Shown here piece by piece: positions 1-11,422 of a stretch of 64,000 bases of DNA. A program made the translations under genes and the position numbers. The notes under the pieces were generated by a model. That model worked only from the letters and a program-made list of their open reading frames with translations, was not told where the DNA came from and did not search any database. This stretch comes from Cytidiella melzeri (lineage: Eukaryota; Basidiomycota; Agaricomycetes; Polyporales; Irpicaceae): positions 124,001 to 188,000 of the forward strand of contig JABYQR010000048.1 in NCBI GenBank assembly GCA_022592445.1, given 5' to 3'. Numbering within the stretch: position 1 is the stretch's first letter; the number at the start of each line of letters is the position of its first letter.

Positions 1-58
1 GAGGGAAGGTCCAAGGTTAGGGTGGCCAGTCACAGGAGAACTTCGAACATGCGTCCTA

Positions 59-493
59 TTAGGCAGTGGAGTTTTCTTCGATGACAGGTACAGATGCCTT
101 TGCTGTGCCAATATGCATTTGCTCCGCGCGCAGACGGGCGAGATTGCTGGCCAGAAAAACCTGGGTGAACTGATAACCAGCGAGGACGCCGGTCGCTAGA
201 AAGATGAGTGTGAGTGGTCTTGTACATTTTAGAAGAGTCAACGGCAATGCGCTGCTAGCTTCTGACGGAATATCGCAGCGAGGCAAGGACCTACCTATAC
301 CGCAAATGAGTGTGCTGTTCCTGTTGAGTCTGTACAACTTTGACCCTATAATGGCTATGATAGAACAAGATTGGTGAGCATGCAGACAATCATCTCCTAT
401 GCATCTGGAACTGTGGCGAAATTCAGCACTGACCGCCAACGAGACCCGATGACAGACCGGCGAAGATACCGTCTTTTTGGGCATCCTGGGCAA
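59..493 (-). CDS. Small membrane-anchored protein, 3' part (unrecognised)
   Basis: The last part of this minus-strand reading frame looks coding. A hydrophobic segment (LIFLATGVLAGYQF) is followed by a charged helix and a short acidic end before the stop at 59. A possible acceptor (ttctag) lies just before the ATGVLAGYQF stretch, so the protein is probably multi-exon. A candidate start (MPKKT) lies near 481 with a GTATCT donor directly after it. The middle of the open frame is cysteine- and histidine-rich and may be intron. The pattern would suit a small mitochondrial or ER membrane protein, but I do not recognise the family. The gene is divergent from the SPO22-like gene that starts at 762. 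Confidence 0.3.
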   Translation of the reverse strand: MPRMPKKTVSSPVCHRVSLAVSAEFRHSSRCIGDDCLHAHQSCSIIAIIGSKLYRLNRNSTLICGIGRSLPRCDIPSEASSALPLTLLKCTRPLTLIFLATGVLAGYQFTQVFLASNLARLRAEQMHIGTAKASVPVIEENSTA

Positions 494-761
494 TGCAGCA
501 GATCAATGAAGCTTGTTGAGGTGTTATTGGTGGCTGAATGCACGCACCCTAGTACATCTGGCTACTGCATCGATGGGAAGACTTGACTCTGATTCGGACA
601 TTGTAGTTGGTAGCAGCGGGAAACCGGGTGCGAGTGATGCCTGTCACAAAGCTCGGCGTGAGTTTGATCAAAGTCACGCCGACATGACGGGACGCGATCT
701 CCCGTCACGCGCCCCAAACGCTGTCCGCTACTCCCATCATCTATTGACCAGACAACCAGAT

Positions 762-3700
762 ATGTCTGCCAGAAAACGGAAGTTTGAAACAGCGATTCAA
801 CCGAAATTTGAGGCCATCCTAGGTGCACAAACTCTCATCACGACTCCACGGATGATTGATACAACTCTGATTGCAGATATTCTGGTTCTCATCAAGCCCA
901 GGCTGAACGACCCTAAACGGAGCGCGTGGCAGTCATTGATTTCAGACCTTCATAAGCTTGCTGCGTTAGCGGAATCGATAAACCAGCACCGGCCTCGAAC
1001 CAGCCACGATTGGCTTTCAGTGGCTGACACCCTGGATCGTGAGGGTGCGTACGTACTTGAGAACATCCGCGCCCTCGCTGAATGCTACACTCCTACACAG
1101 GAGTCAATCTCTGGAATACCTCTAGTTCTATCAAAGGTGGCGCAGACGACACCGGCTGCGAAGTTGTTGCCGCATGTAAGTCATAGCCCTGGCCTGTTCC
1201 AAGAAGTCAGATGTTCCTTCATTGTATGCGGGTTCACTGGATATTCGCATACAGTGAGGTTTGCAGCGTTTCGCCTTATCGAGGCAGGATTGGAGCCAAA
1301 ACCATCCTTCGAAAGTTGGTCCTTTTCGTCCTTCGCCGTCTTTGTAAGGTTCACTGACACGTCCCCTTTGGAAGCTCTCATCCACGTGTTGCAGCTGGCA
1401 AGTAAAGCTGGCGCTAGTTTATCTGGTAAGCCATCCGATGAAGCTGGTACGCGTTATTCGACGACTGATCAATTCCGCTGTCAGAGACTAGTCGGCATGA
1501 TCTGGCCGCTGCGGTTCTGACGAGTGCAGCTAAGGTACGCCTGCAAAACCAGGCTATCCTCTCGAAGAACTCACTGCGCGTATCCTAGTATGAAGAGCAA
1601 CTCAGAGCGGCAGATGACCCAGAAAAGGTCCACCAGCAGTCGAAGTCGCAAGCTATCATCCTATACTTATCGTGTAGAATGGAAGCAGTAAGTAATGTGC
1701 TTACACTGTACCCACTTCTGACCCTCCGACGCTGCTGTCAGGCGTGGAAGGAGGGTAATGATGCTGTTGCAGAGTTTATGCTTCAAAAGATCACCGGTTG
1801 GCATTTCGTCTTCCGCTATTTACGTCTAGCGCGCTCAGTCGAAGCGTTTCGACCTTGCAGAGGACGATCTGCGCCTGCGTTCCCTACGGCAGCCCGACGT
1901 GAGCGTCACTCAGAAAATTTTCATCATCGTACCCTGTCCCAACGTTCGTCTACAGCGCGAGTCACTAGCATGCAAACTTCTTGAGATTGGTAAAGCCATT
2001 CTGAGGAATGTACGCGAGGCAGAGACCGGTTCAGATTACCAAAATGCTCTCAAGTGGCTGCAGAAAGCGTTTTCCATTGCCGAGACGTCTACCGAGGCTG
2101 CAGACGCTGGTTCTCAATCATTGAAGGTGCAGAGAACAGCGTACATGACATAAGTAGACTCTGATATTCGCCCTTGTTAGCGTTCCATTTTGAAGAGCTT
2201 AGGTTCGTTTCTACCGGAGGTGAGCACAGCGTAAGACTGAACAGGTTTCTCACCGCAGCACGCGGGTACTACTTATCTGCATCACACGATCCGGACAACT
2301 TGGACCGCGCTGAAGCATCTCTGAACGAGTTGATAAGAAGCGTTGACATGAACATCGATCCTGTAAGTATTTTGTTGCTGTTTGCAATGTCAATAACACT
2401 CGTGCCTAGGCCGCTGGAGAACATCAACAGTTTCGATGGATGCGGTTGGCTGTTCTCAAGAAGAGGAACGCAGCGGAGTCTGAACTACTTGATGGTGTGT
2501 AGGTTCGTTTTTTCCTCAACCTGGAAATGCCGACCAGTCTACGCAGCCTTCAGATCTATCATAGATCACATGCACTTCCACGACAGCGGTGTTACTGAGT
2601 AAGTCGTGTCGGCTGATGGGCATTTGGTTCGGCCTGCCTTGACTTCTTGTATCCTATGCAGCATTTTACAGGAATTGAAAACGCTGCAAACCCAACAGTA
2701 CGTTGGTGTGGCGCTAGTTAGTTATCCCATTACTAAACACCAACCTCAGTCCCCTTGTAGTCTCCGTTCATCAATACGCTTTACAGAAGGCCCTGGACGC
2801 AAGAGATGTTTCAATTCCGCCAGGCGTGGACCGCTTACTGCTATCCTTGCTCTTCCATTGCTCTAAAGATGCTGATCACAGTAGAGCTATGCGAGACATA
2901 GAGAATTCGTTCACACGTAAGCTGTTGTTTCTGATATATGTCATGCAACTGCATAATTTCCCTATAGTAGCCCAGAGCGCCGAACTTGAGCTCCCAAAGG
3001 TTCCAACTACTGCGTGCCTCACGGTCGGTCTCCGAATGACCCACGTTCTAATGCGCTGATCTCAGGGGAATTTCTTAGCTTCTATGGCAGTTCGGTGACA
3101 GACACTATAGCGCAAAACGATGGGCAGAAGCGGCAGACTGGTATATGTGTGGCACCCAAGCCATATTTGTCAGTATGGCTCGTTCAAGTCACGCGAAGTG
3201 CTTCCGTAAGGCGGCTCTCTGTCATATCCAGAACAAAGAATTCTCCAGAGCGTCAGCTGTTCTCCGACGCTGTTCTGGAAACGAAGCCGCTACGCACTAC
3301 GTTGCTTTACTTGGTGCCGTACAACAAGGTAACATTGTTATTCAATGTGTGATGTGCTCGATGACATATTAGTCGATGACCATCGTATCTCAGGGCTAGA
3401 AGATGAAGGTAGTCGTGCCGATGTATCATATCCACTCGCCGACCGCCGCTGACCTCGTATCTTTTACAGCCATTCAGGCCATTCAAGATATGGCTAGTGC
3501 CCCTGACTTCGACAGGAAGATGCTGTTGCTGGCGACGCAGCTGGCAAACGATAGTGATATGAAAGCCTTGCTGCTCTCGGTCTTGGAAACATTGCTGAGA
3601 ACAATTCAGAAGCAGCCGGGCAGAGTTTTCCACATCGAAGGCCTATCGTTGATCCGTTGCATCATTCGATTGGTGGTAAAGCTTATGGGAGAGCCCGCCG

Positions 3701-5457
3701 CAAACAGGTATACCATTGTAGTCTTCCCACATTCAGGTCCTAACCCCATACCACCGCATTAAGCTCTAGCTTTGTCCCGGCTTTATTGGGTCATTTCGCC
3801 ACAGGTTCGCCACACTCTCTAGGCGTCAGCATTTTTACCTTACAGTCCACCCTTGTAGCCAGTACAATGATAACGGATTTCCAAGAAAGGAAAGCTATAA
3901 TGGTCATCGCGAAAGACATCTCATGGCTGTGGCGAACTGCATATAACTGCGCAGTCCAAGGATGTACTGAATGGGGAGATGAGGAAGCAGTATCGCACCT
4001 TTTCGGCGTATCAAGAGAGGTTTGTCCCTTCTATCAATCTCCCCACACCCGCATGTCTCATTTTTCCCATGGCAGTTGCTTGAACTTTATTGCACTTCGG
4101 TGTTAACCGAAGCCGACGCGGAGCTGAGTGTTTATCTCGCAAACGCATCATTCGCGGCTGTTGCAGGTAGAGGTAAGCCTTGGTTCGTTCTTCATGGTTG
4201 TTGTCAATTCAGCCATCGTCAAGTCTTTTCCATGAGAAAACGCTGGGAGACCGCTGCAGAACCAGCTCGAGTATGTCCACATTGTAACCGTCTTTGAGCG
4301 AACTGATGGAGTGGGGCAGGAAAACTTGGTAAGGAGTACATCGGAACACATTGAATTGTCTCTGCGACGAATGAGGAAGATGCTGGACGACAAGGTCTTA
4401 AGCGGCGAGGCGCGCGAGCGTGTCATTTCCTTTCTCCATACCGTGCGAATCTTTCACGCAGAGGTATCGTGCCACTTGAAAGACTGGAAGCAAACTCTGA
4501 GGGTTATTGAGGTATGTACAAAAGACATTGTCTCATTTTCGTGGTCTCATTATTGCATCATTTCGATGAGAATGCTGTTCACTGCGACACGACAGGTACA
4601 GATACCTTAGAAGCGATTGCTGACATCCTGGTAAACCCTCCCGCTACATAGAGTTTTTCGTTTTCACAAGTTTGTCTCTAGTGGGTCGAGAAGGACTGCC
4701 CAGTACAAGGTCCGCAATTTGTCGACTATCACTGGAGCTCCATGCTAACTTGCTTCATATAGTTCTGCTTTCCGCATTAGAGGTAAAATGACGCCTGGCA
4801 ATCCACCAAGTAACCCTTCTCACAAGCACGTGGTTTCTCACACACAGGCTGTTCTCCACTCTACCCTCGAGCGTGCGTCTTTATCTGTTGAAAAGTTCTC
4901 AAGATGGCTGCGGGCTATCTGCACCATACTTCTCTCCCGCAATACCCAGGACGACCGAACTAGAGCCATAGGGTATGTGGAACAAGCAATCACCGTGCTA
5001 GATGAACACCCGAATGATCAGCAAGATGAAGAAACTGTACGCTGTGTATTCTCATGAATACAATCTTACTGAATGTATAGTACCAGATCTACCCCGAAGA
5101 TGAGCGACAATGGCTTTTGGGAACAACATATAACACGGGCGTGGAATGTTTCCAGTGAAATTTTGCTGATGGCTGCTGTTACCCGTGAATGTTTGGCTCA
5201 TCTTCACTCATAATAGTGCATCCCTAACCGGGGAGGCCAAACGATGGTTCGAAGCAGCCACGGTCATCTGCCGGTTTACATCTGATGGAAAAGCTCGGGC
5301 AGCGAAGGTCGGTCCTCAATATACTCCCTAGTATCTCCTCTCCTGAGCAGTCTTTGTACACGACAAGATCTCCGAAACGTATTCGCAACTGCTCGCTCGG
5401 CTCACAGGGCGTGAGAACGATGCAGTGGATCAAGACTCGACTGCGAATACCCAGTAG
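762..5457 (+). CDS. SPO22: Meiosis protein SPO22/ZIP4-like TPR protein
   Basis: A TPR-repeat scaffold of the ZMM group, which promotes meiotic crossovers on chromosome axes. The gene is split into many small exons. The first runs from MSARKRKF at 762 to a GTAAGT donor near 1175. Next comes a short exon (FRLIEAGLEPKPSFE) joined to LIHVLQLASKAGASLS. Later exons carry helical TPR-like runs such as AADWYMCGTQAIF, KCFRKAALCHIQNKEFSRA and GNEAATHYVALLGAVQQG near 3130-3330, which match the SPO22 family as I know it. The last exon follows an intron with donor after GCGAAG (near 5297) and acceptor ACAAG (near 5367). It reads ISETYSQLLARLTGREND and stops at 5455-5457. An in-frame extension to 513 exists but looks poor. 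Internal exon ends were only partly fixed, and no frameshift was needed in the parts checked. Confidence 0.8.
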
Positions 5458-5559
5458 CTGCTGTCTTGTCCTGCCGACTCCCTGCGCTGCATTAGTCCTG
5501 TTTACTGCCCCCGGTACCTGCGCCTCTCTTCGGTCCTCCAGCTGATCGATGTTGGACTG

Positions 5560-6860
5560 GTTAATCTGCCGCATTCCTTGATCTACCGACACTACTGGTT
5601 TTTCTGGAGTTCCCCGCTGCGAATCTCGACTTGGGTGACTTGAAACGCTATATCTTCTGTACTGCTCGTGGCTCATCAATGCGATCTATACTTGAAATTT
5701 CCTACTACGTAGCCGAGTGCTCCCTTAGTGCTCGCTATCCGACGCTGGGCAATCGCCATTGGCAATTTCGCGGACGGCTTTCGATTGCGACCGTGATCGG
5801 GCTAGCCATTGACCGCACCAAGAACCTCGTGTACACCAGCTAACTGTCACATACAGCTATGGCCGTGCCCAAAACAAACCAGTACTCCCGCGTTCCGGTG
5901 GCTTCAAAGGTACATCCAATGGCGACTGAGACTCATCTGCTGTGCATCCCAGCAAGGTCATATATGACTGTGTGACAGGTACCTTGCAAGTGAGTTACTG
6001 TACATTCCACTGGCGCAGCTGATACGCTGTTGGCACTTGTTGTCACCGGCTAGTCGTGAATAATTCACTCTGAGTAGCGAGGCTTCCGTCACTTGGAAAT
6101 GAGAATCAGAAATGTGGCAGCTCGATTCGCGCGTAGTCGGCCAGCTGCTGATGACCCTCCAATGGCTCGATATTCCAGGATTGAGTCCGATATACCAGCA
6201 GCGTTGGCAACTTCATCCGAACGGCCAGTATACCGTAAAGGTACGAGAGCGTTCGATGGCTTATGCCATCTTGCTGAAGTCACTGCTGATCATTGAACCT
6301 TCGCAGGGCCAACTGTCTCAGCACTTCGAAGGAGATCGCGCTTTACTACCTCACATCAATGGCCTGCAGTTACACTTATCTCAAGAGACGACCGGCGAAG
6401 ACTTCAACAAGTACAATTCTCGTGGCGTGAATTGTATCATTCCATTGCAGCGACTAGACTCCAGCGCAAGTATGATGCGCCTTCAGACCGTCACCTAGAA
6501 CGATGGCGGTGATGTTGACTCTGCCCAGGCTGGCAAGCGGCGTAGTCAGCCCGGCCGTCGATGCTCAGAACAAGCTTCTGTCAGTCAACACTAATTGCGG
6601 TTTGTCTTTGCCGAGGCCGAAGAAAGGACATTGAACAGGGAACACCTCTACTCTGTGCCACAGCTCTAGCTCGGTCGAACAACTGCTTCGTCGTTATCCG
6701 ACGACATACCGGAGCTGTTAGAGTTCGAGCTCGTTGGTTCTACGGCCGCACGAAGGTTCATTTTGATCAGAATGCTTAATGCGCTATTCGGCGATACGGC
6801 CTTGGTGAGACTCACTCCATGCCTTGGCTTGAATTACGAGCGAAGATTATCGTAGAGTGC
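5560..6860 (+). pseudogene. Unrecognised, probably decayed coding stretch
   Basis: Several plus-strand segments look protein-like but sit in different frames. One lies at 5631-5843. Another at 6112-6240 includes QLLMTLQWLDIPGLSPIYQQ. A third near 6335-6510 (frame with WPAVTLISRDDRRRLQQVQ and SWRELYHSIAATRLQRKYD) ends at a TGA. A fourth near 6597-6850 has DDIPELLEFELVGSTAARR, interrupted by an in-frame TAG. A plausible intron (GTACGAG to CTTCGCAG, 6241-6306) joins two of them, but I could not assemble one clean reading frame. Either this is a broken gene downstream of SPO22 or an intact gene whose exons I failed to phase. I do not recognise the family. Confidence 0.3.
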
Positions 6861-6952
6861 TCAAATAGCGGAGGATTCGTACCACTTCAACAGCTTTGAA
6901 CTCAGCAGCCTCTCAACTCTCTCTTGTCCCTCATACATCACACTTTTTCACC

Positions 6953-7270
6953 ATGAAGTTCGCAACCCTCATCTTGACAATGCTCTTGGCTGCTGTCTCT
7001 GTTTCAGCCTCTTGCCCGATCAACGACTGCCAGTGCGAGTCACCGACTGGCTGCCCTGGTCAATGTATTCAAAGCACCAACACGTATGTTCTGCTTGGAA
7101 AGTCTCCTGCTTCTGTATGTTCATAACCAATTTCCAGCGGTCCACTTTGTGCTGGCTACTGCGGTGACACCGGAGCTCAACCTTGCTCTGCATGCGCTGG
7201 GGAAGGAAACAATGTGCAGAACTGTCTGTTCGATGTTTCTGGCACCGTCTGCTCTCTTATCACAGAATAG
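6953..7270 (+). CDS. Small secreted cysteine-rich protein (87 aa)
   Basis: Two exons, 6953-7083 and 7138-7270, are separated by a 54-nt intron (GTATGT to TTCCAG, phase 2). The protein starts MKFATLILTMLLAAVSVSAS, a clear signal peptide with an AxA-type cleavage site. The mature part of about 68 residues holds 11 cysteines, including CPINDCQC, GCPGQC, CAGYCG and PCSAC, and ends SLITE. There is no transmembrane segment after the signal and no known domain that I can name. Size, secretion signal and cysteine density are those of fungal small secreted proteins, which include effectors and surface or cell-wall proteins; the role is not known. The odd cysteine count suggests one free or intermolecular cysteine. 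The start ATG has a CACC context. Confidence 0.75.
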
Positions 7271-7549
7271 ACACATGTGAGTTTCAGCTCGACCGTGCTT
7301 TCACCGTGACATATCGTACTTGCACGCGGCTTACTGCGTTCCGTAGTCATACGGTGGCATGGTCGCAGGGACATATGAAGAATATGGACACCTTACGCGT
7401 ATGCACTCGTGATGGTCGTAACACGTTGATGGTGGGAGAATTGGGCATGTCGGACGTTGTCATCGAGGAAACAATGATTATTAAATGAGACCTGCGAGTC
7501 GCTGCGACTGAATAATCAGTAGATCTTTGCACCCCCAGCCTCGAACAAC

Positions 7550-8548
7550 TCAAACGTATTCTGACCCATCCGCCTTGTGAGCAGAAATAACGGTAGGCCC
7601 TTCCAAATTAGGTTTCCAGGCCAATGCATGGCTGTATAAACCTTGCCATCGATAGAGACCCCTAGATGAATAGTTTAGGTATATTGTTCATCGTGAAGTG
7701 GGGGAGGCATACCATATGAGAGGGCAGATGCTGGCTACGACTACAAATCAACATTCAGCCAACGAAGCGAGTTGCTTGCAAACCAATAATCCAACTCACC
7801 GAATATACCGGCACAGATTGTAGCTGTTGTGTGGTCGGTGATGGCAAATAGGAAGGCTATAATGGCAAGGAAGCCGCAATACACGCCTGGAGATAATGGT
7901 GATGAGCTCCAATGGTTTGGGAACTTACGGATTGACGCACCAACCACGATGCAGGTTCCAGTCCATGCAATCATTGCAGAGACGCTGCTGCTCACCCATT
8001 CATCAAACTTGCAAACTTGCGGGGTCCATTCTGCGCGTAACCAGATATAAGTGACTGCACAATATAGGGCAGACAGAGACGTCAAGAATAACGCGGTTAT
8101 TCCGAAGCAGACGGCAAGTGTCTTCTCAATCGTGGGTTGCGCGGTGAATATGAGACAAAGGATTTGGGCTTCAACTCCTGCCATACTGACAAAACCTCAG
8201 CATATAATTCAGATTCAGTCTTCAGCATACTACTCACAATGTTCCCACTAGTATCAGTGTACTCAAAGTACGCTGCGCACGCCTGTACCACTCCTGTGGT
8301 ATGCGTCCTTCCTGGAGTTCGTAGTTGGTGTCTACTGCTTGGATCTTGTGGACGACATGCTTCCCAGGTGCTATCTCTATCCACACGTCGTGGGAGTGCG
8401 TTATAGCGTTTGATTTGCCTGACTTCAGCGAAAAGTGTGTCGAGGATGCGTCGTCTTCGCTTAGCGTGCCAGACTGACTGGATGAAAAATAAGGGAATGG
8501 GGTTATTGATGGGACGTTGCCGCCGCGTTGACTTCCGCCTCGAGACAT
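7550..8548 (-). CDS. Four-TM membrane protein, conserved-hypothetical type (278 aa)
   Basis: Four exons join cleanly: 8238-8548, 7800-8185, 7713-7740 and 7550-7661. The sum is 279 codons including the stop. The N-terminal ~90 residues are hydrophilic and Ser/Gly-rich (start MSRGGSQRGG). About four hydrophobic helices follow: VEAQILCLIF, a long one around CFGITALFLTSLSALYCAV, one at SAMIAWTGTCIVVGA and one at YCGFLAIIAFLFAI. The end is a hydrophilic tail reading HKADGSEYV. The 28-nt third exon is unusually short. Frame stays open upstream of the chosen ATG to an acceptor at 8620-8621, so another 5' exon and an earlier start are possible. I do not recognise the family; topology suggests a plasma-membrane or endomembrane protein. 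Confidence 0.6.
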
Positions 8549-9115
8549 ATTGATAAAAAACGAAGGGCGTTTGGGTCCCAATGTCACAGATGGTATTACT
8601 GCAGAATCTTGTTGTGAGCTCTGACAAAAATCATGCGCGGTACGTATGAATTACACTCACCGCCGCTGCTGTGGGATGCTATAACGAGTGTGGGGGGTGA
8701 CCGATGCCAGACCAGTGAGGAAATGAGACTAACTTACGCGTCCTTATGAGTTCCCGAACCTGCTGCACATAGACATGAGTGCTGTCACATTGTACAACAG
8801 TGAAACACTTGAGCAAGAACGGCGTAGGCTTGAGCTCGTTGCTGGACTTGGAAACGCACCTATCCGAGCACAAGGGCTCATGTCGCCGGCTTTGTCTTAT
8901 GACATGAGCTGAAGACAGTTGAAGACAGTTCAAGGTACATGAAACCAAGTCCTTCTTCTCATAGACGGCTAACTCCGTGGAATCAGCGCTACCGCGACGA
9001 TCATGGTTTCTCCGCCACAAAGTTGAATATACTTTGTGTATGCTCCTATATGCATTGATGACTATCGATAATTAGGTGTAAGGACAGAAGAGGTGGGGTA
9101 ACACTAGACATCGCA
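8549..9115. other. Intergenic, possible 5' exon(s) of the 7550-8548 gene
   Basis: The minus strand here has splice-like sites: GTAAGT near 8739, an acceptor near 8682 and GTGAGT near 8661. They could flank tiny 5' exons of the downstream membrane protein. A minus-strand open frame at 8679-9020 has no recognisable domain. Nothing else is supported. Confidence 0.3.
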
Positions 9116-10654
9116 TTATGCCGCGGAATATGCAGGGGGCCACTCTTCTCGTTCGGTCAGCTGCGAGAGGGACTGCTCCAGGGCTTGTATACGGTCTAAA
9201 AGGACGCGTGTATGGCCGGAAGTGTCGTCATGAGATTCGAGCTGGGAGGCTTCGGTTGTATGAGAGGACCGTACAAGAGCACGTCGTTCCGAACTGCTCT
9301 GGACGGAACCACTGATAGGTCGAAACACTGAACGTGCATCTTCCTCTGAAGAATAGAAGGAAGATGCCAGCAGTGAAGCGTGCGAGGAACTCGACGGCTG
9401 ACTCTAGAAGAGCGAATGAGCAATTACTTTACGAGTGCATGGAGGTAAGATCGCACATGTAGCAAAGTACTCCTCATCAGCGTCTCCCGTCCTTCGGCGG
9501 ATTCTGACATGTTATCTAGGCTAGCGGGTTGGTTGTGTTAATGAGCAGTACCACACAGGTATTTGGGTCAACTTACTCCAATCTAGGAGGATGCGAGAGT
9601 GCTTTACGACGCACTATCCTGAGCAACAAAGTTGTCGCTACTACGAGCAACATTAGTCCAACCAAACCAGCAGCCACTGCACCGACTATCAACGACGTTG
9701 GCGAGTTGGATGACGAGCTATTTTTGACTGGAGACTGGGTCCCACCGGATGGGGAATTGGCTGCAGCCTCGCCACTGGACACGTAAGTCAACGTGCTGAT
9801 CGTCGTGGCGACTATCACGGGTGAAGGGCTGGGTGAAGGAGTGGATGAGGGCACAAGGGTTTGATTGAATGATGTGCCGGAAGTTTTGAAGCTTGCGCTG
9901 CTTGTTGTCATGGTTGTAGTGCTCCACGACATGCTGCCTATGTTGCTTTCTTTAGCCACGTTAAACGACGCGGTGCTTGTTGTGGCATCACTAGCACTGT
10001 CATTCAGTGGTTAGATGCGTTTTGTAGCAGCCCTGAACTTCCCACACGCACGTATATATCAAATAGTCAAAAAGAGCGAAGGATGGTGACCCATTGTACG
10101 GCTCTACCGATACGTCCAAGAAATGACTGCCTGGAGAGAGACTATCGTTCGTATAACAAGGCACGTTGTACAGGTAGTCTGTTGTGCCCTCTGGTTGGTG
10201 AGAATACTGCCCGACCATTTCTCCGTCAAGAGTAAAGGTGAGGTTGGTTGTGAAAGGGACAAGACCAGGAGAATTCAGCAAATCCGGGACGGTGAAGAAG
10301 ACGTAGATTGCAGTCCCTATAGCCGAGCAGCCTATGAATATAGCTTAAACTATAGCGACATAAAGATAATTTACCGATGAAATTGACCTCGATCTGTCTT
10401 GCAAGGAGTTTACTTCCGGTTGAAGTATCGTGCCATGTATTTTGAAACATTGACGAAGGACTTGGATGCAATGCACATGCGGCACATCCATTGCCTTGTT
10501 GCCAAACATCGTCAGGAAGGTATTGCAAAGAGAACCCGGCAGAGGTATTAGCTGACAGAAGCTGGTCGTCAACTGTGACATTCGTTTGTGCGAGAGCCCA
10601 TGCCAGGCAGCCCAGGAAAAGCAGGCGATGAAGACAGCGAGCGCGACGGCCCAT
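9116..10654 (-). CDS. Secretory single-pass membrane protein with PPAY cytoplasmic tail (443 aa)
   Basis: Five exons: 10375-10654, 10052-10331, 9577-9996, 9457-9520 and 9116-9403, totalling 444 codons with stop. The start MGRRARCLHRLLFLGCLAWA is a signal peptide. A ~180-residue ectodomain follows, with N-glycosylation sequons (NVT, NTS, NLT) and a Cys-xx-Cys pair (CAAC). Then comes a ~90-residue Ser/Thr-rich stalk and one transmembrane helix (LIVGAVAAGLVGLMLLVVAT) with an RIVRRK stop-transfer. The cytoplasmic tail is Ser-rich, has a short predicted coiled coil (RIQALEQSLSQL) and ends WPPAYSAA. This layout is very common among agaricomycete cell-surface proteins of unknown function. The terminal PPAY fits a PPxY motif that binds WW domains of Rsp5/Nedd4 ligases (inference). 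Confidence 0.8.
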
Positions 10655-11422
10655 GGCAGGGCACCGTTTGGAAAGGTGGGGGTCTGAGGACGTTCGCCTT
10701 CCCCAGGCGTGATACTATGTCTGCTGGCTGTGAGTTGCTCAAGGGGTAGCAGAGCTCCATCTGATAGGGATCGCGTTTCTACGGGCGGATAATGTTGAAC
10801 AAGATGGAATTGTTGGTCGCTCTACTAGTCGGGATATCTTCTGGCCATAATGATAGGCTGTACGACTGAGAGTCTCTGTCAAGTAGGGTTATTATGCTAT
10901 GTTCAAGGCAAATATATACAGATGGGAAGGGACTTACTAATGGTTTCCCAATGGCACGACTGAAGCAAGTCTCATGGGGATGGCAAGTGCATCTCACATT
11001 GTTCATACACTAGGCAGGATCACGGCGACGTGTACAGCAGCCGCTGTTCTCCTTGTCCTAACCATCATGCAGACCGTGGGCAGCTGGAATCCTAATATCC
11101 GATACAAGAGCTACTTTGTTTCAGAGCCTCTGTCCTGAATCGCATAGTAGCCGCAGTGCTAGCCATGTTCATAAGGTCAGTGCACAGTTACAGTACATAG
11201 TAGTAATGTACTGTAAGTCGCAGGACGTCGCGTCGGAGATAGCCGATAAGGGCGCTTGTATTGGCCAGTGGCAAGCCCTCGACGTCGTCCTCGCCGTCTC
11301 TTCAACCCACACGATCTTGAAACGACATTCGCGCCTCAGTATTGTTACGATACACTGTTCGACTTGCGCACTGGAATCTGTATTGAAATCTGAAAGACCG
11401 CCTGGGTGCGGGCCGCTGCAGA
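10655..11422. other. Divergent intergenic region
   Basis: This 768-nt stretch lies between the starts of the PPAY membrane protein (minus) and UBR1 (plus) and must hold both promoters. The open frames in it (for example 10779-11006 minus and 11116-11499 plus) have no family resemblance. I see no TATA box close to either start. Confidence 0.5.

Noticed and set aside
513..761. In-frame 5' extension of SPO22 to an ATG at 513
   Set aside because: The extra 83 residues are poor in family resemblance; MSARKRKFETAIQPKF at 762 looks like the natural start.
5224..5679. 151-aa minus-strand open frame over the SPO22 3' end
   Set aside because: The plus strand carries the spliced SPO22 C-terminus (ISETYSQLLARLTGREND) through this area; the antisense frame shows no domain.
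8097..8627. 176-aa minus-strand open frame overlapping the four-TM protein
   Set aside because: It runs through the intron at 8186-8237 in another frame; the spliced model gives continuous hydrophobic segments and exact phase.
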